A DNA stretch of 64,000 nucleotides from an uncultured Chitinophagaceae bacterium (lineage in GTDB: Bacteria; Bacteroidota; Bacteroidia; Chitinophagales; Chitinophagaceae). The notes under the pieces were generated by a model, which saw nothing but the letters and a program-made list of their open reading frames with translations, did no database searches and had not been told where the DNA came from. Below are positions 51,606 to 62,050 of the stretch, in pieces. The translations under genes were made by a program, and so were the position numbers. The stretch's first letter is position 1, and each line of letters starts with the position of its first letter. Location of the stretch: contig CALKVC010000239.1 of assembly GCA_937996595.1 (NCBI GenBank), positions 1 through 64,000 of the forward strand, read 5' to 3'.

Positions 51606-52574
51606 TTATTCCTCCTGCCTCCCGATCATTTTCCCGCCGCTGTTCCATTTCCTGTTCAGTTCTTCTATTTCCAGTTGTTCGGTTTCGGTTAGTTGTTTTT
51701 CAGCAAGCCCTTTCAGGTCGGGCTGGCCGGCATTTACCCAGGCTGTGTACCAGAAAGAAGCAACCGTAGAAATAGACTGGCGCATCCTTCTTTCTATCAT
51801 GCCATCCAGCTTTTCATTAAAGGCAATGGTAAATGCAGACGAATACTGGCGTATCACCACATTATTACGGGGTTCAAAAGAATATTTACGGTCGTCACCA
51901 AACTGCTGTGTAAGCTCCCTTTCGGTGTTTAACACGCTGTCGCTTGCCTTTGCGCTTTCCAGTACCCTGGCCCATATATAATCACCGGGGTCTTTTATGT
52001 ATACTGCCTTTCCGATGAAGAAATCAAAGTAACGCGCTGCCAGCAGTTCAGGTACACGGCTTTCCCAAAATCCATGGATGCCCTTCTGGTTGGTAAACTG
52101 CCCGTTGTGATTGCTGTTGGCATGCAGCGGCACATGCGAATCGGCAATGTAATGGCCTATTTCAGCGCTGTTCTTCATGATCTTTCCAAAATCCTTTTCC
52201 CGGAAGGCATGCGTCAATCGTTTAAGCATCACCTGTATATGCCAGGGAGCGATGCCATATTGCATAAGCGTGTCGGCTGTATACCTGGCCACGGCATCCT
52301 CCCATCTCCTGGGTAGTAACGGGTAAGGGTACTCGCCGTAATGGTCAATGTCAATATAATGCCTGGGGCCTTCTTCCGTAACAGCATAACGACGCTTGTC
52401 GGGGTCAACAGCATGTTCTGTAAGGAATGCGATATGCGGCTTGTAAAGCACCATCATTTCTGGCGGCAGCAGGAAAACGGCGAAATAATTGATCTCCCGG
52501 TGTGCATAAAACCCCCAGCAAAAGCAGGGTAGTGCTGCGCAGCAGGCAAGGATGAGCAGGATGCTTCGTTTCAT
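51606..52574 (-). CDS. Zinc-dependent phospholipase C / S1-P1 nuclease-like protein
   Basis: A 322-residue exported protein with signal peptide (residues 1-19, ending CFCWG; W20 would be near the new N-terminus, and the family uses an N-terminal Trp as a zinc ligand). Histidine and aspartate ligands are visible: GFYAHREIN, GPRHYIDIDHYG, EIGHYIADSHVPLHANSNHN. The fold is that of zinc phospholipase C/S1 nuclease; substrate (phospholipid or nucleic acid) is not decided by sequence. Confidence 0.85.
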   Translation of the reverse strand: MKRSILLILACCAALPCFCWGFYAHREINYFAVFLLPPEMMVLYKPHIAFLTEHAVDPDKRRYAVTEEGPRHYIDIDHYGEYPYPLLPRRWEDAVARYTADTLMQYGIAPWHIQVMLKRLTHAFREKDFGKIMKNSAEIGHYIADSHVPLHANSNHNGQFTNQKGIHGFWESRVPELLAARYFDFFIGKAVYIKDPGDYIWARVLESAKASDSVLNTERELTQQFGDDRKYSFEPRNNVVIRQYSSAFTIAFNEKLDGMIERRMRQSISTVASFWYTAWVNAGQPDLKGLAEKQLTETEQLEIEELNRKWNSGGKMIGRQEE

Positions 52575-52617
52575 TTGGGTAACGGGTAGGGTTAATGGTA
52601 ATATTAGTAAGATGTCA

Positions 52618-53259
52618 TTACTGTTCTTTGTCTGTGTTCTGCGCAGGCTCGTCGGTTACATCGGTTACGCCGCCACTTACTGCAAATTTCATTGTTTGTG
52701 CGCTGCTGATATGTGTGATCGGTTTAACCCTCGATTTGGGTATTACATATACATTGCCGGCAACCGAATACGCCATCGGAATATATACCGAAACAAAACC
52801 GGGTAGCCCGAATTCCTCCATATCATCACGTGTTACAAACCCCAGGCGCCATACATCATTGTCATCCACATTAGCCAGTACGTTTTGGGTGAACTTCTTT
52901 TTGTCGCCGGCAAATGCCTCAAAAAAATCCCTGGTGGTACTATAGATATGCTTGATGCCCGGCGTCTTCTGCATAAACTTGTCCATGAAACTGATGATGC
53001 GGCCGGTAATGAAAAATGAACTGAAATACCCCACCAGGATGATTACCGTAATGAGCACCACAATACCAACACCGTAATTCTGTACATGTACTACCCCTTT
53101 TTCATCTACGGTGGTAAAAATGGGTATCCAACTGTCAATAGAGGTAACCACCGCATACAGCGCATATAATGTAACAGTAATCGGGGCTACCACCAGCATC
53201 CCCTGCAGGAAATATTGCAGCAATTTCTTGTAACTGAAGGATTTTACCATGTTAAGCAT
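52618..53259 (-). CDS. DUF502 family membrane protein
   Basis: A 213-residue protein with two hydrophobic helices (residues 15-38 and about 68-92) separated by a short exported loop, then a soluble domain (PGIKHIYSTTRDFFEAFAGD, FVTRDDMEEFGLPGFVSVYI) typical of DUF502. Role unknown. It is transcribed in the same direction as the phospholipase-like gene 43 bp away, and is divergent from the TetR gene. Confidence 0.9.
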   Translation of the reverse strand: MLNMVKSFSYKKLLQYFLQGMLVVAPITVTLYALYAVVTSIDSWIPIFTTVDEKGVVHVQNYGVGIVVLITVIILVGYFSSFFITGRIISFMDKFMQKTPGIKHIYSTTRDFFEAFAGDKKKFTQNVLANVDDNDVWRLGFVTRDDMEEFGLPGFVSVYIPMAYSVAGNVYVIPKSRVKPITHISSAQTMKFAVSGGVTDVTDEPAQNTDKEQ

Positions 53260-53419
53260 TTAATAACCAAAGATAACCCAATGGCTATGCAAGCCTGCCC
53301 TTTTGCCCATAAGTTTATTCACCCTGGCCGAAGAAATATTATAAAATTGTTACGAATGGTAAAAAAAGATGATAGAAACTTTGGTTACACTAAAAGTTTC
53401 CATAGTTTTGCATCCTCAT

Positions 53420-54034
53420 ATGACAGACATACTAACCAAACAACGTATTCAGAAAGCGGCGCACGACCTGGTGATGCAGTATGGCATCCGCAGCGTGAGC
53501 ATGGATGATATTGCCGCCAGCCTGGGTATGAGCAAGAAAACCATCTACCTGTATTTTAAAGACAAGGATGAACTGGTTGATTCGGTGGTGGAAGAAGTGA
53601 TTCATAACAACCAGTGCCAGTGCAACCTCGACAGGGTAAAGGCAGATAATGCTGTACATGAAATCTTCCTGGTAATGGATATGATGGTGGAGATGTTCAG
53701 GACCATGAACCCCTCCATCCTGTTTGATATGCAGAAATACCACCCGGCCGCATACCGGCGCTTCCAGCAACACCGCAACGATTACCTGTATAATATTTGT
53801 AAACAGAACCTGGAGCAGGGAATTGCCGAAGAACTTTACCGGCCCGAAATAAATGTGGATATCATGGCCAGGTACCGCGTTGAAACCATGCTCACTTCGC
53901 TGAACCCCGAGTTTCAACGCCATGTGAAAGCCGGTTTGATTGAAATTGAAAAGGAAATCATCATCCATTACCTCTACGGGCTCGTTTCAATGAAAGGATA
54001 TAAAATGGTATTGAAATACCTGGAAAAAAAATAA
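53420..54034 (+). CDS. TetR/AcrR family transcription regulator
   Basis: A 204-residue regulator from the ATG at 53420 (MTDILTKQRIQKAAHDLVMQ). The N-terminal helix-turn-helix is IRSVSMDDIAASLGMSKKTIY-type (about residues 22-42), followed by LYFKDKDELVDSVVEEV, the standard TetR pattern. It directly precedes the tolC-adaptor-RND operon (31 bp) and is its likely repressor. Confidence 0.93.
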   Translation: MTDILTKQRIQKAAHDLVMQYGIRSVSMDDIAASLGMSKKTIYLYFKDKDELVDSVVEEVIHNNQCQCNLDRVKADNAVHEIFLVMDMMVEMFRTMNPSILFDMQKYHPAAYRRFQQHRNDYLYNICKQNLEQGIAEELYRPEINVDIMARYRVETMLTSLNPEFQRHVKAGLIEIEKEIIIHYLYGLVSMKGYKMVLKYLEKK

Positions 54035-54065
54035 AATATTTAGGATCTGTATTAAAATAACGACG

Positions 54066-55469
54066 ATGAATAATAGTAGTATAAGAAGGCTGTTCTTCCT
54101 TGTTTTGCTGGGTTTAACCGGTAAAACACAGGCACAGCAGGTTAACCAGTTCTCTGTTCAGCAGGCAATTGATTATGCAAAGAAAAACTCTGTACATGTA
54201 AAAAATGCTTTAATTGATGTGCTCATACAGAAGCAGGTAAACAGGGACGTTACTTCCATTGCCATGCCGCAGGTAAATGCCAGCGCCGGAATGACGCATA
54301 ATTTCAGTATAGCTGTTCAGAAGATTCCCGATTTCATCAGCCCGTCTACCTACCAGGTGCTGATAGATAACGGCGTAGTTGATGGAAGCGGGCAGCCGAT
54401 TACCTTTCCTGCAGGTGGATTCAACGACCTTAATTTTCCGCTGGGTACGCCATGGAATACCAATGCCTCGGTAACCCTGACGCAGATCATTTTCGACGGA
54501 CAGGTTTTCATTGCCCTGAAAGCCCGTAACGGCACCATTAGCTTACAGGAACGCATAGCCGAACTTACGGAAGAAAATATCCGGGCGAACGTAATGAAGG
54601 TTTACTACCAGCTTGTTACTGCCAAAACCCAGGTTCAATTGCTGGATGCCAACATTGCGAGGCTGGAAAAACTGAAGCACGATGTTCAGGTGATGTTCGA
54701 CAACGGGTTTACCGAGAAAGTGGATATCGACAAACTTACCGTGCAGCTTGCCAACCTGTCTACCGAAAAACTAAAAGCGGAAAACATGATCAGCAACGGT
54801 TATACCGGACTGAAAGTGCTGATGGGCATGCCGCTGAAAGACAGCCTGGTACTTACCGACAGCCTTACAGATGATATGATAAGGGATGGTGTACTGGAAG
54901 CCAGCCAGTTTAAGTATTCTGACCGAAGGGACTACCAGGTTTCTGAAATAACCAACAAGCTGAATGCGCTTAATATACGCAGGTATAAGCTCAGCCAGCT
55001 CCCCAGCCTGGTACTGGTAGGAGGTTATGCCAAACAGGCGCAGCGCGACAAGTTCGATTTTTTCGGTAAAGGCGACTGGTTCACTTCATCCTATGCAGGC
55101 CTGCAATTGAAAGTGCCCATTTTCAACGGGTTCGCACTCAGGTCAAGGGTACAGAAAGCGAAGTATGAACTGCAGAAAACACAGAACAATACAGAAGCTT
55201 TGAAGATAAATATCGACAGGGAAATTGATATGGCTAAAAATAATTTTATAGTAGCCATCGCTTCCATGGATTTCCAGAAAAAGAACATGGCACTGGCAGA
55301 ACAGGTGTACAACCAGACAAAGAAGAAATATGAGATAGGAACAGGCTCAGCCACTGAGATCAATACCGCACAGGTTGACCTGAAAACCGCACAAACCAAT
55401 TATATCACGGCATTATATGAAGCCATCATTGCAAAAACAGATTTCCTGAAAGCAACCGGCAAACTATAA
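54066..55469 (+). CDS. TolC family outer-membrane channel of the RND operon
   Basis: A 467-residue outer-membrane efflux protein: signal peptide ending in AQA near residue 21, two tandem OEP domains with long helices, and the C-terminal KKKYEIGTGSATEINTAQVD motif. It forms the tunnel for the adaptor and RND pump encoded just downstream. Confidence 0.93.
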   Translation: MNNSSIRRLFFLVLLGLTGKTQAQQVNQFSVQQAIDYAKKNSVHVKNALIDVLIQKQVNRDVTSIAMPQVNASAGMTHNFSIAVQKIPDFISPSTYQVLIDNGVVDGSGQPITFPAGGFNDLNFPLGTPWNTNASVTLTQIIFDGQVFIALKARNGTISLQERIAELTEENIRANVMKVYYQLVTAKTQVQLLDANIARLEKLKHDVQVMFDNGFTEKVDIDKLTVQLANLSTEKLKAENMISNGYTGLKVLMGMPLKDSLVLTDSLTDDMIRDGVLEASQFKYSDRRDYQVSEITNKLNALNIRRYKLSQLPSLVLVGGYAKQAQRDKFDFFGKGDWFTSSYAGLQLKVPIFNGFALRSRVQKAKYELQKTQNNTEALKINIDREIDMAKNNFIVAIASMDFQKKNMALAEQVYNQTKKKYEIGTGSATEINTAQVDLKTAQTNYITALYEAIIAKTDFLKATGKL

Positions 55470-55493
55470 CTATAAAGACTAACTAAACAGAAC

Positions 55494-56711
55494 ATGAAAA
55501 AGATAACTCAAATAGCAATTGTAGTATTGATGGCTGCCTTCATCACTTCCTGCGGCGATGCCAAAAAAGAAGGCTCAGCCCTCCTGAACGATAAAAAGGC
55601 ACAACTGGAAAAACTTAAATCTGAAAGGTCTAAAACAGATGACGAGATCAGCAAACTCCAGGCTGAACTGGAAAAACTTGACAGCAATGCAGCTTCCGCC
55701 AATAAAATAAAACTGGTGGCAACGGCTCCGGTAAGCATACAGGACTTTAAACATTATATAGACTTACAGGGACATGTAGACGCAGAAAACATATCCTATA
55801 TTTCTCCGCGTGGCATGGGCGGGCAGGTAAAAGCCGTATTTGTAAAACAAGGCCAGATGGTTAAAAACGGGCAACTGCTGCTTAAACTGGACGACGCTAT
55901 CGTGAACCAGCAGGTAACGGCGGCCAGGCAGCAACTGGAAGGTATCAAAACACAGCTTGCCTTTGCAAAAAACCTCTACCAGCGGCAGAAAAACCTCTGG
56001 GACCAGGGCATCGGCACCGAAGTGCAGCTCATCACATCTAAAACAAATGCAGAAAGCCTGGAGAACCAGTTGAAAGCTGCACAGGAGCAGGTGCAGGTGG
56101 CCGTTGAACAGCAACGGACAACCAATGTATACAGCGATGTTACCGGCATTGCCGATATCGTTAATATAAAAGTGGGCGAGATTTTCCAGGGCATGACTGC
56201 CATGGGCCCGCAGATAAAGATTGTAAATACCAGCAACCTGAAAGTGGTTTCTACTATACCGGAAAATTACCTTACCCGGGTTCATAAGGGTTCGGTGGTT
56301 GAAATAAATATTCCGGATGCCAATAAAAAAATAACATCCGCCATATCGCTCATCAGCCAGGCAATTGATATCACTAACAGGGGTTTTGTGGCCGAAGCCA
56401 GGATAGCCAGCGACCCGGCCCTGAAACCAAATCAATCGGCTGTTTTGCACATACTGGATTATTCGGCACCCAAAGCCGTTGTGATACCGGTTAATACCGT
56501 GCAGAGTGACGAAACCGGAAAGTATGTGTACCTGATGGTAAAACTGGGTAACGGCCGTACCGTAGCCAGGAAACAAGTAGTAACCATCGGAGAGGTTTAC
56601 GGAAGCAGCGTGGAAATAAAGACCGGCCTTAAAGAAGGCGATCAACTTATTACTGAAGGCTACCAGAACCTATACGACGGACAACTGATTGGCACGGAAG
56701 CCACCAGGTAA
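55494..56711 (+). CDS. RND efflux periplasmic adaptor lipoprotein
   Basis: A 405-residue adaptor with a lipobox (MAAFITSCGD, Cys20). A charged coiled coil (29-70) precedes the lipoyl and barrel domains (YISPRGMGGQVKAVFVKQGQ, DVTGIADIVNIKVGEIFQGM) and the C-terminal membrane-proximal domain (VEIKTGLKEGDQLITEGYQN). It couples the RND permease to TolC. Lies 24 bp after tolC. Confidence 0.93.
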   Translation: MKKITQIAIVVLMAAFITSCGDAKKEGSALLNDKKAQLEKLKSERSKTDDEISKLQAELEKLDSNAASANKIKLVATAPVSIQDFKHYIDLQGHVDAENISYISPRGMGGQVKAVFVKQGQMVKNGQLLLKLDDAIVNQQVTAARQQLEGIKTQLAFAKNLYQRQKNLWDQGIGTEVQLITSKTNAESLENQLKAAQEQVQVAVEQQRTTNVYSDVTGIADIVNIKVGEIFQGMTAMGPQIKIVNTSNLKVVSTIPENYLTRVHKGSVVEINIPDANKKITSAISLISQAIDITNRGFVAEARIASDPALKPNQSAVLHILDYSAPKAVVIPVNTVQSDETGKYVYLMVKLGNGRTVARKQVVTIGEVYGSSVEIKTGLKEGDQLITEGYQNLYDGQLIGTEATR

Positions 56712-56806
56712 GATACTAACTGTAATGGATAAATGAAATTTAAGCAGGATAATAACCAGATTATAAATGGATACCGGGTACAAGCCATATCCACAAACAT
56801 AGCACT

Positions 56807-59800
56807 ATGAATTTTATAGAAGGAGTGAGTAAAAAATTCAAGGAATTCAAACTTACAAGCTGGTCGGTGGATAACCGTACGGCCATATATATCATTGCCA
56901 TACTCATATCATTGTATGGCCTGGTCAAGTTCAACACCTTACCTAAAGAACAGTTCCCGGATATTGTAGTGCCCACTATCAGCATCAGCACCATCTATGT
57001 GGGTAACTCGCCAAAAGACATTGAAAACCTGGTAACAAGGCCTATTGAAAAGCAGTTGAAAGGCATCAGCGGCGCCAAGGTGAAAAAAATCACCAGCACA
57101 TCCCAGACAGATTTCAGCCTCATTGTAATTGAGTTTGATACGGATGTTAAAACGGATATCGCCAAAGTGAAAGTGAAGGATGCCATCGACAAAGCTAAAT
57201 CCGACCTGCCTACAGACCTTACGGTTCAGCCTAATGTACAGGAATTCGCATTCAGCGAAATGCCCATCATGTTCGTGAATGTTAGCGGTGATTATGATGG
57301 CATAAAACTGAAATCCTATGCAGAAAAACTGCAGGACCGGTTTGAAGAATTATCGGAAATCACCCGCGCAGAAATTGTAGGTGCGCCTGAAAGGGAGATA
57401 CAGGTAAATGTTGATCCTTATAAGATGCAGGCAGCCCGTATAAGCTTCATGGATATAGAAAATGCCATCAGCCGCGAAAACCGCGACATCACAGGCGGCT
57501 TGCTGGAAGTGGGCAACATGAAGCGAACCATCAAAATTAAAGGGCAGTTTACCAGCGCCCTCAACCTGCAGGATATCATCGTGCGCAGCAGTGCACGCGG
57601 CGCTTCCGTCTATCTCCACGACATTGCAGAAATAAAGGATACTATCAAGGAGAAAGAAAGTTATGCCCGCCTCGACGGAAAAAATGTGATAACGATCAAT
57701 ATCGTTAAAAGGGCCGGTGAAAACCTGATCAGCGCAGCAGGAAAAATAAAAGATATTGTTGCCCAGATGCAGTCTGATGAAGTGTTGCCTAAAGACCTGA
57801 AAGTGGTTATAACAGGCGACCAAAGCAAAGCAACCGCCACATCATTCAACGACCTCGTTAATACCATCATTATTGGTTTCATATTAGTACTGGTAGTGCT
57901 CATGTTCTTTATGGGCGTTACCAATGCATTCTTTGTAGCATTAAGTGTACCCCTGAGCGTTTTTGTTGCCTTTTTGTTTTTGCCCATTGCTGATAGCATA
58001 GTAGGTACACAGGTAACGCTCAATTTTATTGTGCTGTTTGCGTTGCTTTTCGGGTTGGGTATCATCGTAGATGACGCCATCGTGGTTATTGAGAACACAC
58101 ACCGTATATATAATAATGGTAAAGTGCCCATAGTGCGAAGTGCCAAGGAAGCAGCCGGAGAAATTTTCATACCGGTACTGGCCGGTACAGCCACCACACT
58201 GGCTCCCTTTTTCCCGTTACTGTTCTGGAAAGGGATTATTGGGAAATTCATGATCTATCTGCCCACCATGCTCATACTTACACTGGCGGCATCGCTTATT
58301 GTGGCCTTCGTTTTCAACCCCGTTTTTGCCGTTAGTTTTATGAAGCCCGAAGGGAAACAGTATGATGAACCTAAAATGGCCATTTTTAAAAAACCATTCT
58401 TTTGGGTGACTATCATATTCGGTGTGCTGTTAAATGTTGCAGGCTGGCATGGTACAGGAAACTTCCTGCTATTCATGGTAATACTGTCATTATTGAACCG
58501 GTTTATTTTTAAGGATATCGTGTATGCTTTCCAGCATAAAGTATTGCCATGGCTGATGAATCATTACGAAAACCTTTTACGCTGGGTACTGAAGGGAACA
58601 AGGCCCGTATGGTTCCTGGTTAGTTTGTTCCTGTTGTTTCCGTTGTCAGCCGGTTTGCTGATGCTTCGGGGAAACAAATCTACATTTTTTCCCAGCGGTG
58701 ATCCGAATTTCATTTATGTGTACCTGAAAATGCCGGTTGGAACAGATGTAAAAACTACTGACAGCATTACGCATGTGCTGGAGAAACGTGTATACAAAGT
58801 GCTTGAAAAGGAAAATCCCGGAACGCCGGGCAGTATAGTGGAAAGCATCATCACCAATGTGGCCAACAGTGCCAACAACCCGCGTGATAATAACAGGAGC
58901 GTACAGCCGAACCTGGGAAGGATACAGGTTTCTTTCGTGGAATATGAAAAAAGGCATGGCAAACATACCAGGCCTTACCTGGATGAGATACGTGCCAGGA
59001 TGGGAGGTATCCCAGGTGCAAGCGTGGAGGTGGCACAGGAAGATGGCGGACCACCAACCGATCCCCCGGTGAATATTGAAATTGCCGGCGATAATTTTGA
59101 AGAACTGGCAAAAGTTGCCAGCAACCTGTCTAATTTCCTGGATACGAACCAGATTTACGGTATTGAAAACCTGAAATTGGATGTTGACCTCAACAGCCCG
59201 GAAATTACGATTAATATTGACCGTGAGCGGGCAATGATGGAAGGGCTGAGTACCGGCCAGATAGGAATGGAAATACGAACAGCCGTATTTGGAAAAGAAG
59301 TAAGCAAACTGAAAGAAGGTGAAGATGAGTATAAGATACAACTGAGGTATACTGATATTACCCGCAGCAATATCACCGATATTATGAACATGCGTATCAC
59401 ATTTATGGATATGAATACGATGATGATAAAATCTGTGCCCGTTAGTGCAGTGGCCAGTGTTGATTATACCAACACCAGCGGCGCCATTGCCCGGAAAAAT
59501 GTAAAACGTACCATCCAGTTGCAGTCGAATGTACTTGACCCAACCATGGCGGCAAAAGTGAACAAAGAGCTGGCACAGAAAATTGCTGAATTCAAATCAA
59601 AATATAAGATACCGGCAGATGTTACCATCAAACAGACAGGCCAGGGCGAGCAGGAAGCGGAAACACAGCAATTCCTGTTTACAGCACTATTACTGGCGCT
59701 GGGACTTATTTTCCTCATCCTAGTGTTACAGTTCAACTCAATGAGTAAACCATTCATCGTACTTACTGAGATATTTTTCTCCATCATCGGCGTGTTGCTG

Positions 59801-60367
59801 GGGTATGCTTTTACAGGGATGACCATTGCAACCATCATGCTGGGCGTAGGTATCATCGGGCTGGCTGGTATTGTAATCAAGAACGGTATCCTGCTCATCG
59901 AATTCACCGATGAACTTCGCGCCCGCGGTTATAAAACCAGGGAAGCGGCCATACAGGCAGGAAAGATCCGTATCATACCTGTTTTGCTTACGGCGCTTGC
60001 AACGATGCTGGGGCTGCTACCCCTTGCCGTTGGGTTCAATATAAATTTCGTTTCCCTGTTCCAGCATCTGAACCCGCATATCTTTTTTGGTGGTGATAGT
60101 GTGGTGTTCTGGGGGCCACTAAGCTGGACAATTATCTATGGGTTGATATTTGCATTCTTCCTTACACTGATCATGGTACCAAGCATGTACCTCATTGCTG
60201 AAAGACTAAGAAGGCCCATGGAAAGATTCTATGGAACAAGGTATATCGCCGTACTTGGCTTTGCCGGCCCGCTATTCTTCCTGTTTGTGGGAATTATGTA
60301 CCTGGTAAGGAAAATACAGGGAAAGAAAGTGTGGAACGGTTTACATAAACAAACTGTAAAAAAGTAA
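56807..60367 (+). CDS. RND efflux permease (AcrB/HAE1-like)
   Basis: A 1186-residue inner-membrane pump, longer than AcrB (1049). Twelve transmembrane helices in two sets of six are separated by large periplasmic domains. The proton-relay region of helix 4 is seen in LLFGLGIIVDDAIVVIENTH (conserved D-D). An insertion between residues about 515-600 (two extra hydrophobic segments, WVTIIFGVLLNVAGWHGTGN) and a hydrophobic C-terminal extension account for the extra length. Substrate unknown. Last gene of the tetR-tolC-adaptor-pump operon, followed by a terminator. Confidence 0.94.
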   Translation: MNFIEGVSKKFKEFKLTSWSVDNRTAIYIIAILISLYGLVKFNTLPKEQFPDIVVPTISISTIYVGNSPKDIENLVTRPIEKQLKGISGAKVKKITSTSQTDFSLIVIEFDTDVKTDIAKVKVKDAIDKAKSDLPTDLTVQPNVQEFAFSEMPIMFVNVSGDYDGIKLKSYAEKLQDRFEELSEITRAEIVGAPEREIQVNVDPYKMQAARISFMDIENAISRENRDITGGLLEVGNMKRTIKIKGQFTSALNLQDIIVRSSARGASVYLHDIAEIKDTIKEKESYARLDGKNVITINIVKRAGENLISAAGKIKDIVAQMQSDEVLPKDLKVVITGDQSKATATSFNDLVNTIIIGFILVLVVLMFFMGVTNAFFVALSVPLSVFVAFLFLPIADSIVGTQVTLNFIVLFALLFGLGIIVDDAIVVIENTHRIYNNGKVPIVRSAKEAAGEIFIPVLAGTATTLAPFFPLLFWKGIIGKFMIYLPTMLILTLAASLIVAFVFNPVFAVSFMKPEGKQYDEPKMAIFKKPFFWVTIIFGVLLNVAGWHGTGNFLLFMVILSLLNRFIFKDIVYAFQHKVLPWLMNHYENLLRWVLKGTRPVWFLVSLFLLFPLSAGLLMLRGNKSTFFPSGDPNFIYVYLKMPVGTDVKTTDSITHVLEKRVYKVLEKENPGTPGSIVESIITNVANSANNPRDNNRSVQPNLGRIQVSFVEYEKRHGKHTRPYLDEIRARMGGIPGASVEVAQEDGGPPTDPPVNIEIAGDNFEELAKVASNLSNFLDTNQIYGIENLKLDVDLNSPEITINIDRERAMMEGLSTGQIGMEIRTAVFGKEVSKLKEGEDEYKIQLRYTDITRSNITDIMNMRITFMDMNTMMIKSVPVSAVASVDYTNTSGAIARKNVKRTIQLQSNVLDPTMAAKVNKELAQKIAEFKSKYKIPADVTIKQTGQGEQEAETQQFLFTALLLALGLIFLILVLQFNSMSKPFIVLTEIFFSIIGVLLGYAFTGMTIATIMLGVGIIGLAGIVIKNGILLIEFTDELRARGYKTREAAIQAGKIRIIPVLLTALATMLGLLPLAVGFNINFVSLFQHLNPHIFFGGDSVVFWGPLSWTIIYGLIFAFFLTLIMVPSMYLIAERLRRPMERFYGTRYIAVLGFAGPLFFLFVGIMYLVRKIQGKKVWNGLHKQTVKK

Positions 60368-60397
60368 TTATATACCCGCTTATATCCTGATACTTTA

Positions 60398-60424
60398 TGC
60401 CGCCATATGGGCGGCATTTTTTTT
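60398..60424 (+). terminator. Intrinsic terminator of the RND operon
   Basis: TGCCGCC (60398-60404) pairs with GGCGGCA (60410-60416), then eight T bases. Confidence 0.92.
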
Positions 60425-60477
60425 GAAGAAAAGATAATTTCAAAATGGAATAAACCTTTTTAAATAAGGAGTGTTAT

Positions 60478-61077
60478 ATGGATATGAAAAAATTCATTTT
60501 AATCAACTGCATATGTATTTTGTCGGTTTCCTCTTTTGGACAGCTTCAGGCCGACCTGAACAGCCTGAACCGGAAGAAAAATAAAATTACCCGCACTGGT
60601 ATGGTTGCATTGGGCAGTTGGGCTGCAGGCAACCTGGTTTACAGTGGTATTGCAACAGGACAAACTTCCGGTACTACAAAATATTTCCATCAAATGAACG
60701 TGATGTGGGGCGGAATCAACCTCGGGCTTGCAGCTCTTGGATACATGGGTACAAAAAATAAAGACGGGCTTACCTTGTCAGAAACACTAAAGAAAATGGC
60801 GGGTGTTGAAAAAACGTACCTGTTTAATTTCGGGCTGGATGCCGCTTATGTGGCCAGCGGGTTTTATTTAAAGGAGCGGTCAAAAAATACCTTAAAGAAT
60901 GCACAGAAATTTAAAGGTTACGGAGAAAGTATCATTTTACAGGGAGCTGCTTTATTTGTGTTAGACGGTGTAATGTTTGCGCTTCATAATAACAACAGTA
61001 AAAAGTTGCACAGGCTGATGGATAAAACACAGGTTGGCATAACGGGTAATGGTATTGCTGTGCTGGTTAGATTATGA
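60478..61077 (+). CDS. Exported membrane-associated protein of unknown function (DUF6992-like)
   Basis: A 199-residue protein (ATG at 60478 or 60484). Signal peptide MKKFILINCICILSVSSFG followed by QLQADLNSLN. The remainder has about four amphipathic or hydrophobic helices (GMVALGSWAAGNLVYSGIAT, MNVMWGGINLGLAALGYMGT, ESIILQGAALFVLDGVMFAL). The pattern recalls a Bacteroidota-specific family; no enzymatic motif is seen. It stands between two terminators. Confidence 0.75.
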   Translation: MDMKKFILINCICILSVSSFGQLQADLNSLNRKKNKITRTGMVALGSWAAGNLVYSGIATGQTSGTTKYFHQMNVMWGGINLGLAALGYMGTKNKDGLTLSETLKKMAGVEKTYLFNFGLDAAYVASGFYLKERSKNTLKNAQKFKGYGESIILQGAALFVLDGVMFALHNNNSKKLHRLMDKTQVGITGNGIAVLVRL

Positions 61078-61103
61078 AGATTCATAGAATTAGTTATAAA
61101 AGT

Positions 61104-61131
61104 AACCCCGTCTGAATTGACGGGTTTTTTT
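61104..61131 (+). terminator. Intrinsic terminator
   Basis: CCCGTC-TGAATT-GACGGG (61107-61124) followed by seven T bases. Confidence 0.9.
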
Positions 61132-61202
61132 GTACGTTTCCGTTCATAAAAATTGCCATCATGTAATTATATAAATGAACTATTTTGCAAAAAAATAATT
61201 CG

Positions 61203-61994
61203 ATGAAAACAAATCATGAAATTGACTACAAAATTTACGGCGAAGAACTTCAATTCGTTGAAATAGAACTGGACCCGAATGAAACGGCCATTGCAGAAAG
61301 CGGTGCGTTTATGATGATGGATAACGGCATAGAAATGCAAACGATTTTTGGCGACGGAAGCCAGCAAAAAGATAACAGCGTTCTCGGCAAATTATTCAGC
61401 GCCGGTAAAAGGTTACTGGTTGGCGAAAGCTTGTTCATGACTGCATTTACCAATACCGGCCAGGGAAAAAAGAAAGTTTGCTTTGCATCGCCTTATACCG
61501 GTAAGATCATCGTGTTCGACCTGAGCCAATTGGGTGGAAAAATCATAGCACAGAAAGATGCGTTTCTTTGTGCAGCCAAAGGGGTTAGTATCGGTATAGA
61601 ATTTCAGCGCAGATTAGGCACCGGAATTTTTGGTGGAGAAGGATTTATCATGGAAAAAATTGAAGGCGACGGTCTCGCATTTGCCCATGCCGGTGGGTAT
61701 GTGGTGGAAAGGGAATTAAAAGCTGGAGAAGTGTTAAAAGTAGATACCGGGTGTGTGGTTGCTTATACGGCCGGTGTTGATTTTGATGTGGAAATGGTAC
61801 GCGGAATCAAGAACTTTATGTTCGGCGGTGAAGGTTTATTCTTTGCCAAACTGCAGGGCCCCGGTAAAGTATGGCTGCAATCGCTGCCCATCAGCCGCCT
61901 GGCAGGAAGAATCATGCAATATGGAACATATAAGAGAAAAGAGGAAGGAAGCATTTTGGGTGGTTTGGGAAATTTACTGGATGGCCGGGAGTAA
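61203..61994 (+). CDS. AIM24 / TIGR00266 family protein
   Basis: A 263-residue protein of the TIGR00266 (AIM24-related) family, start ATG at 61203. Typical segments: ELDPNETAIAESGAFMMMDN, GESLFMTAFTNTGQGKKKVC, GGEGFIMEKIEGDGLAFAHA, VDTGCVVAYTAGVDFDVEMV. It has an all-beta, repeated fold; its cellular role in bacteria is unknown. Confidence 0.92.
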   Translation: MKTNHEIDYKIYGEELQFVEIELDPNETAIAESGAFMMMDNGIEMQTIFGDGSQQKDNSVLGKLFSAGKRLLVGESLFMTAFTNTGQGKKKVCFASPYTGKIIVFDLSQLGGKIIAQKDAFLCAAKGVSIGIEFQRRLGTGIFGGEGFIMEKIEGDGLAFAHAGGYVVERELKAGEVLKVDTGCVVAYTAGVDFDVEMVRGIKNFMFGGEGLFFAKLQGPGKVWLQSLPISRLAGRIMQYGTYKRKEEGSILGGLGNLLDGRE

Positions 61995-62050
61995 TTTTTA
62001 TGGTATTGGTCAAATTTGCCGGGATGATGGGAAGGTTATCTTGAAATAAA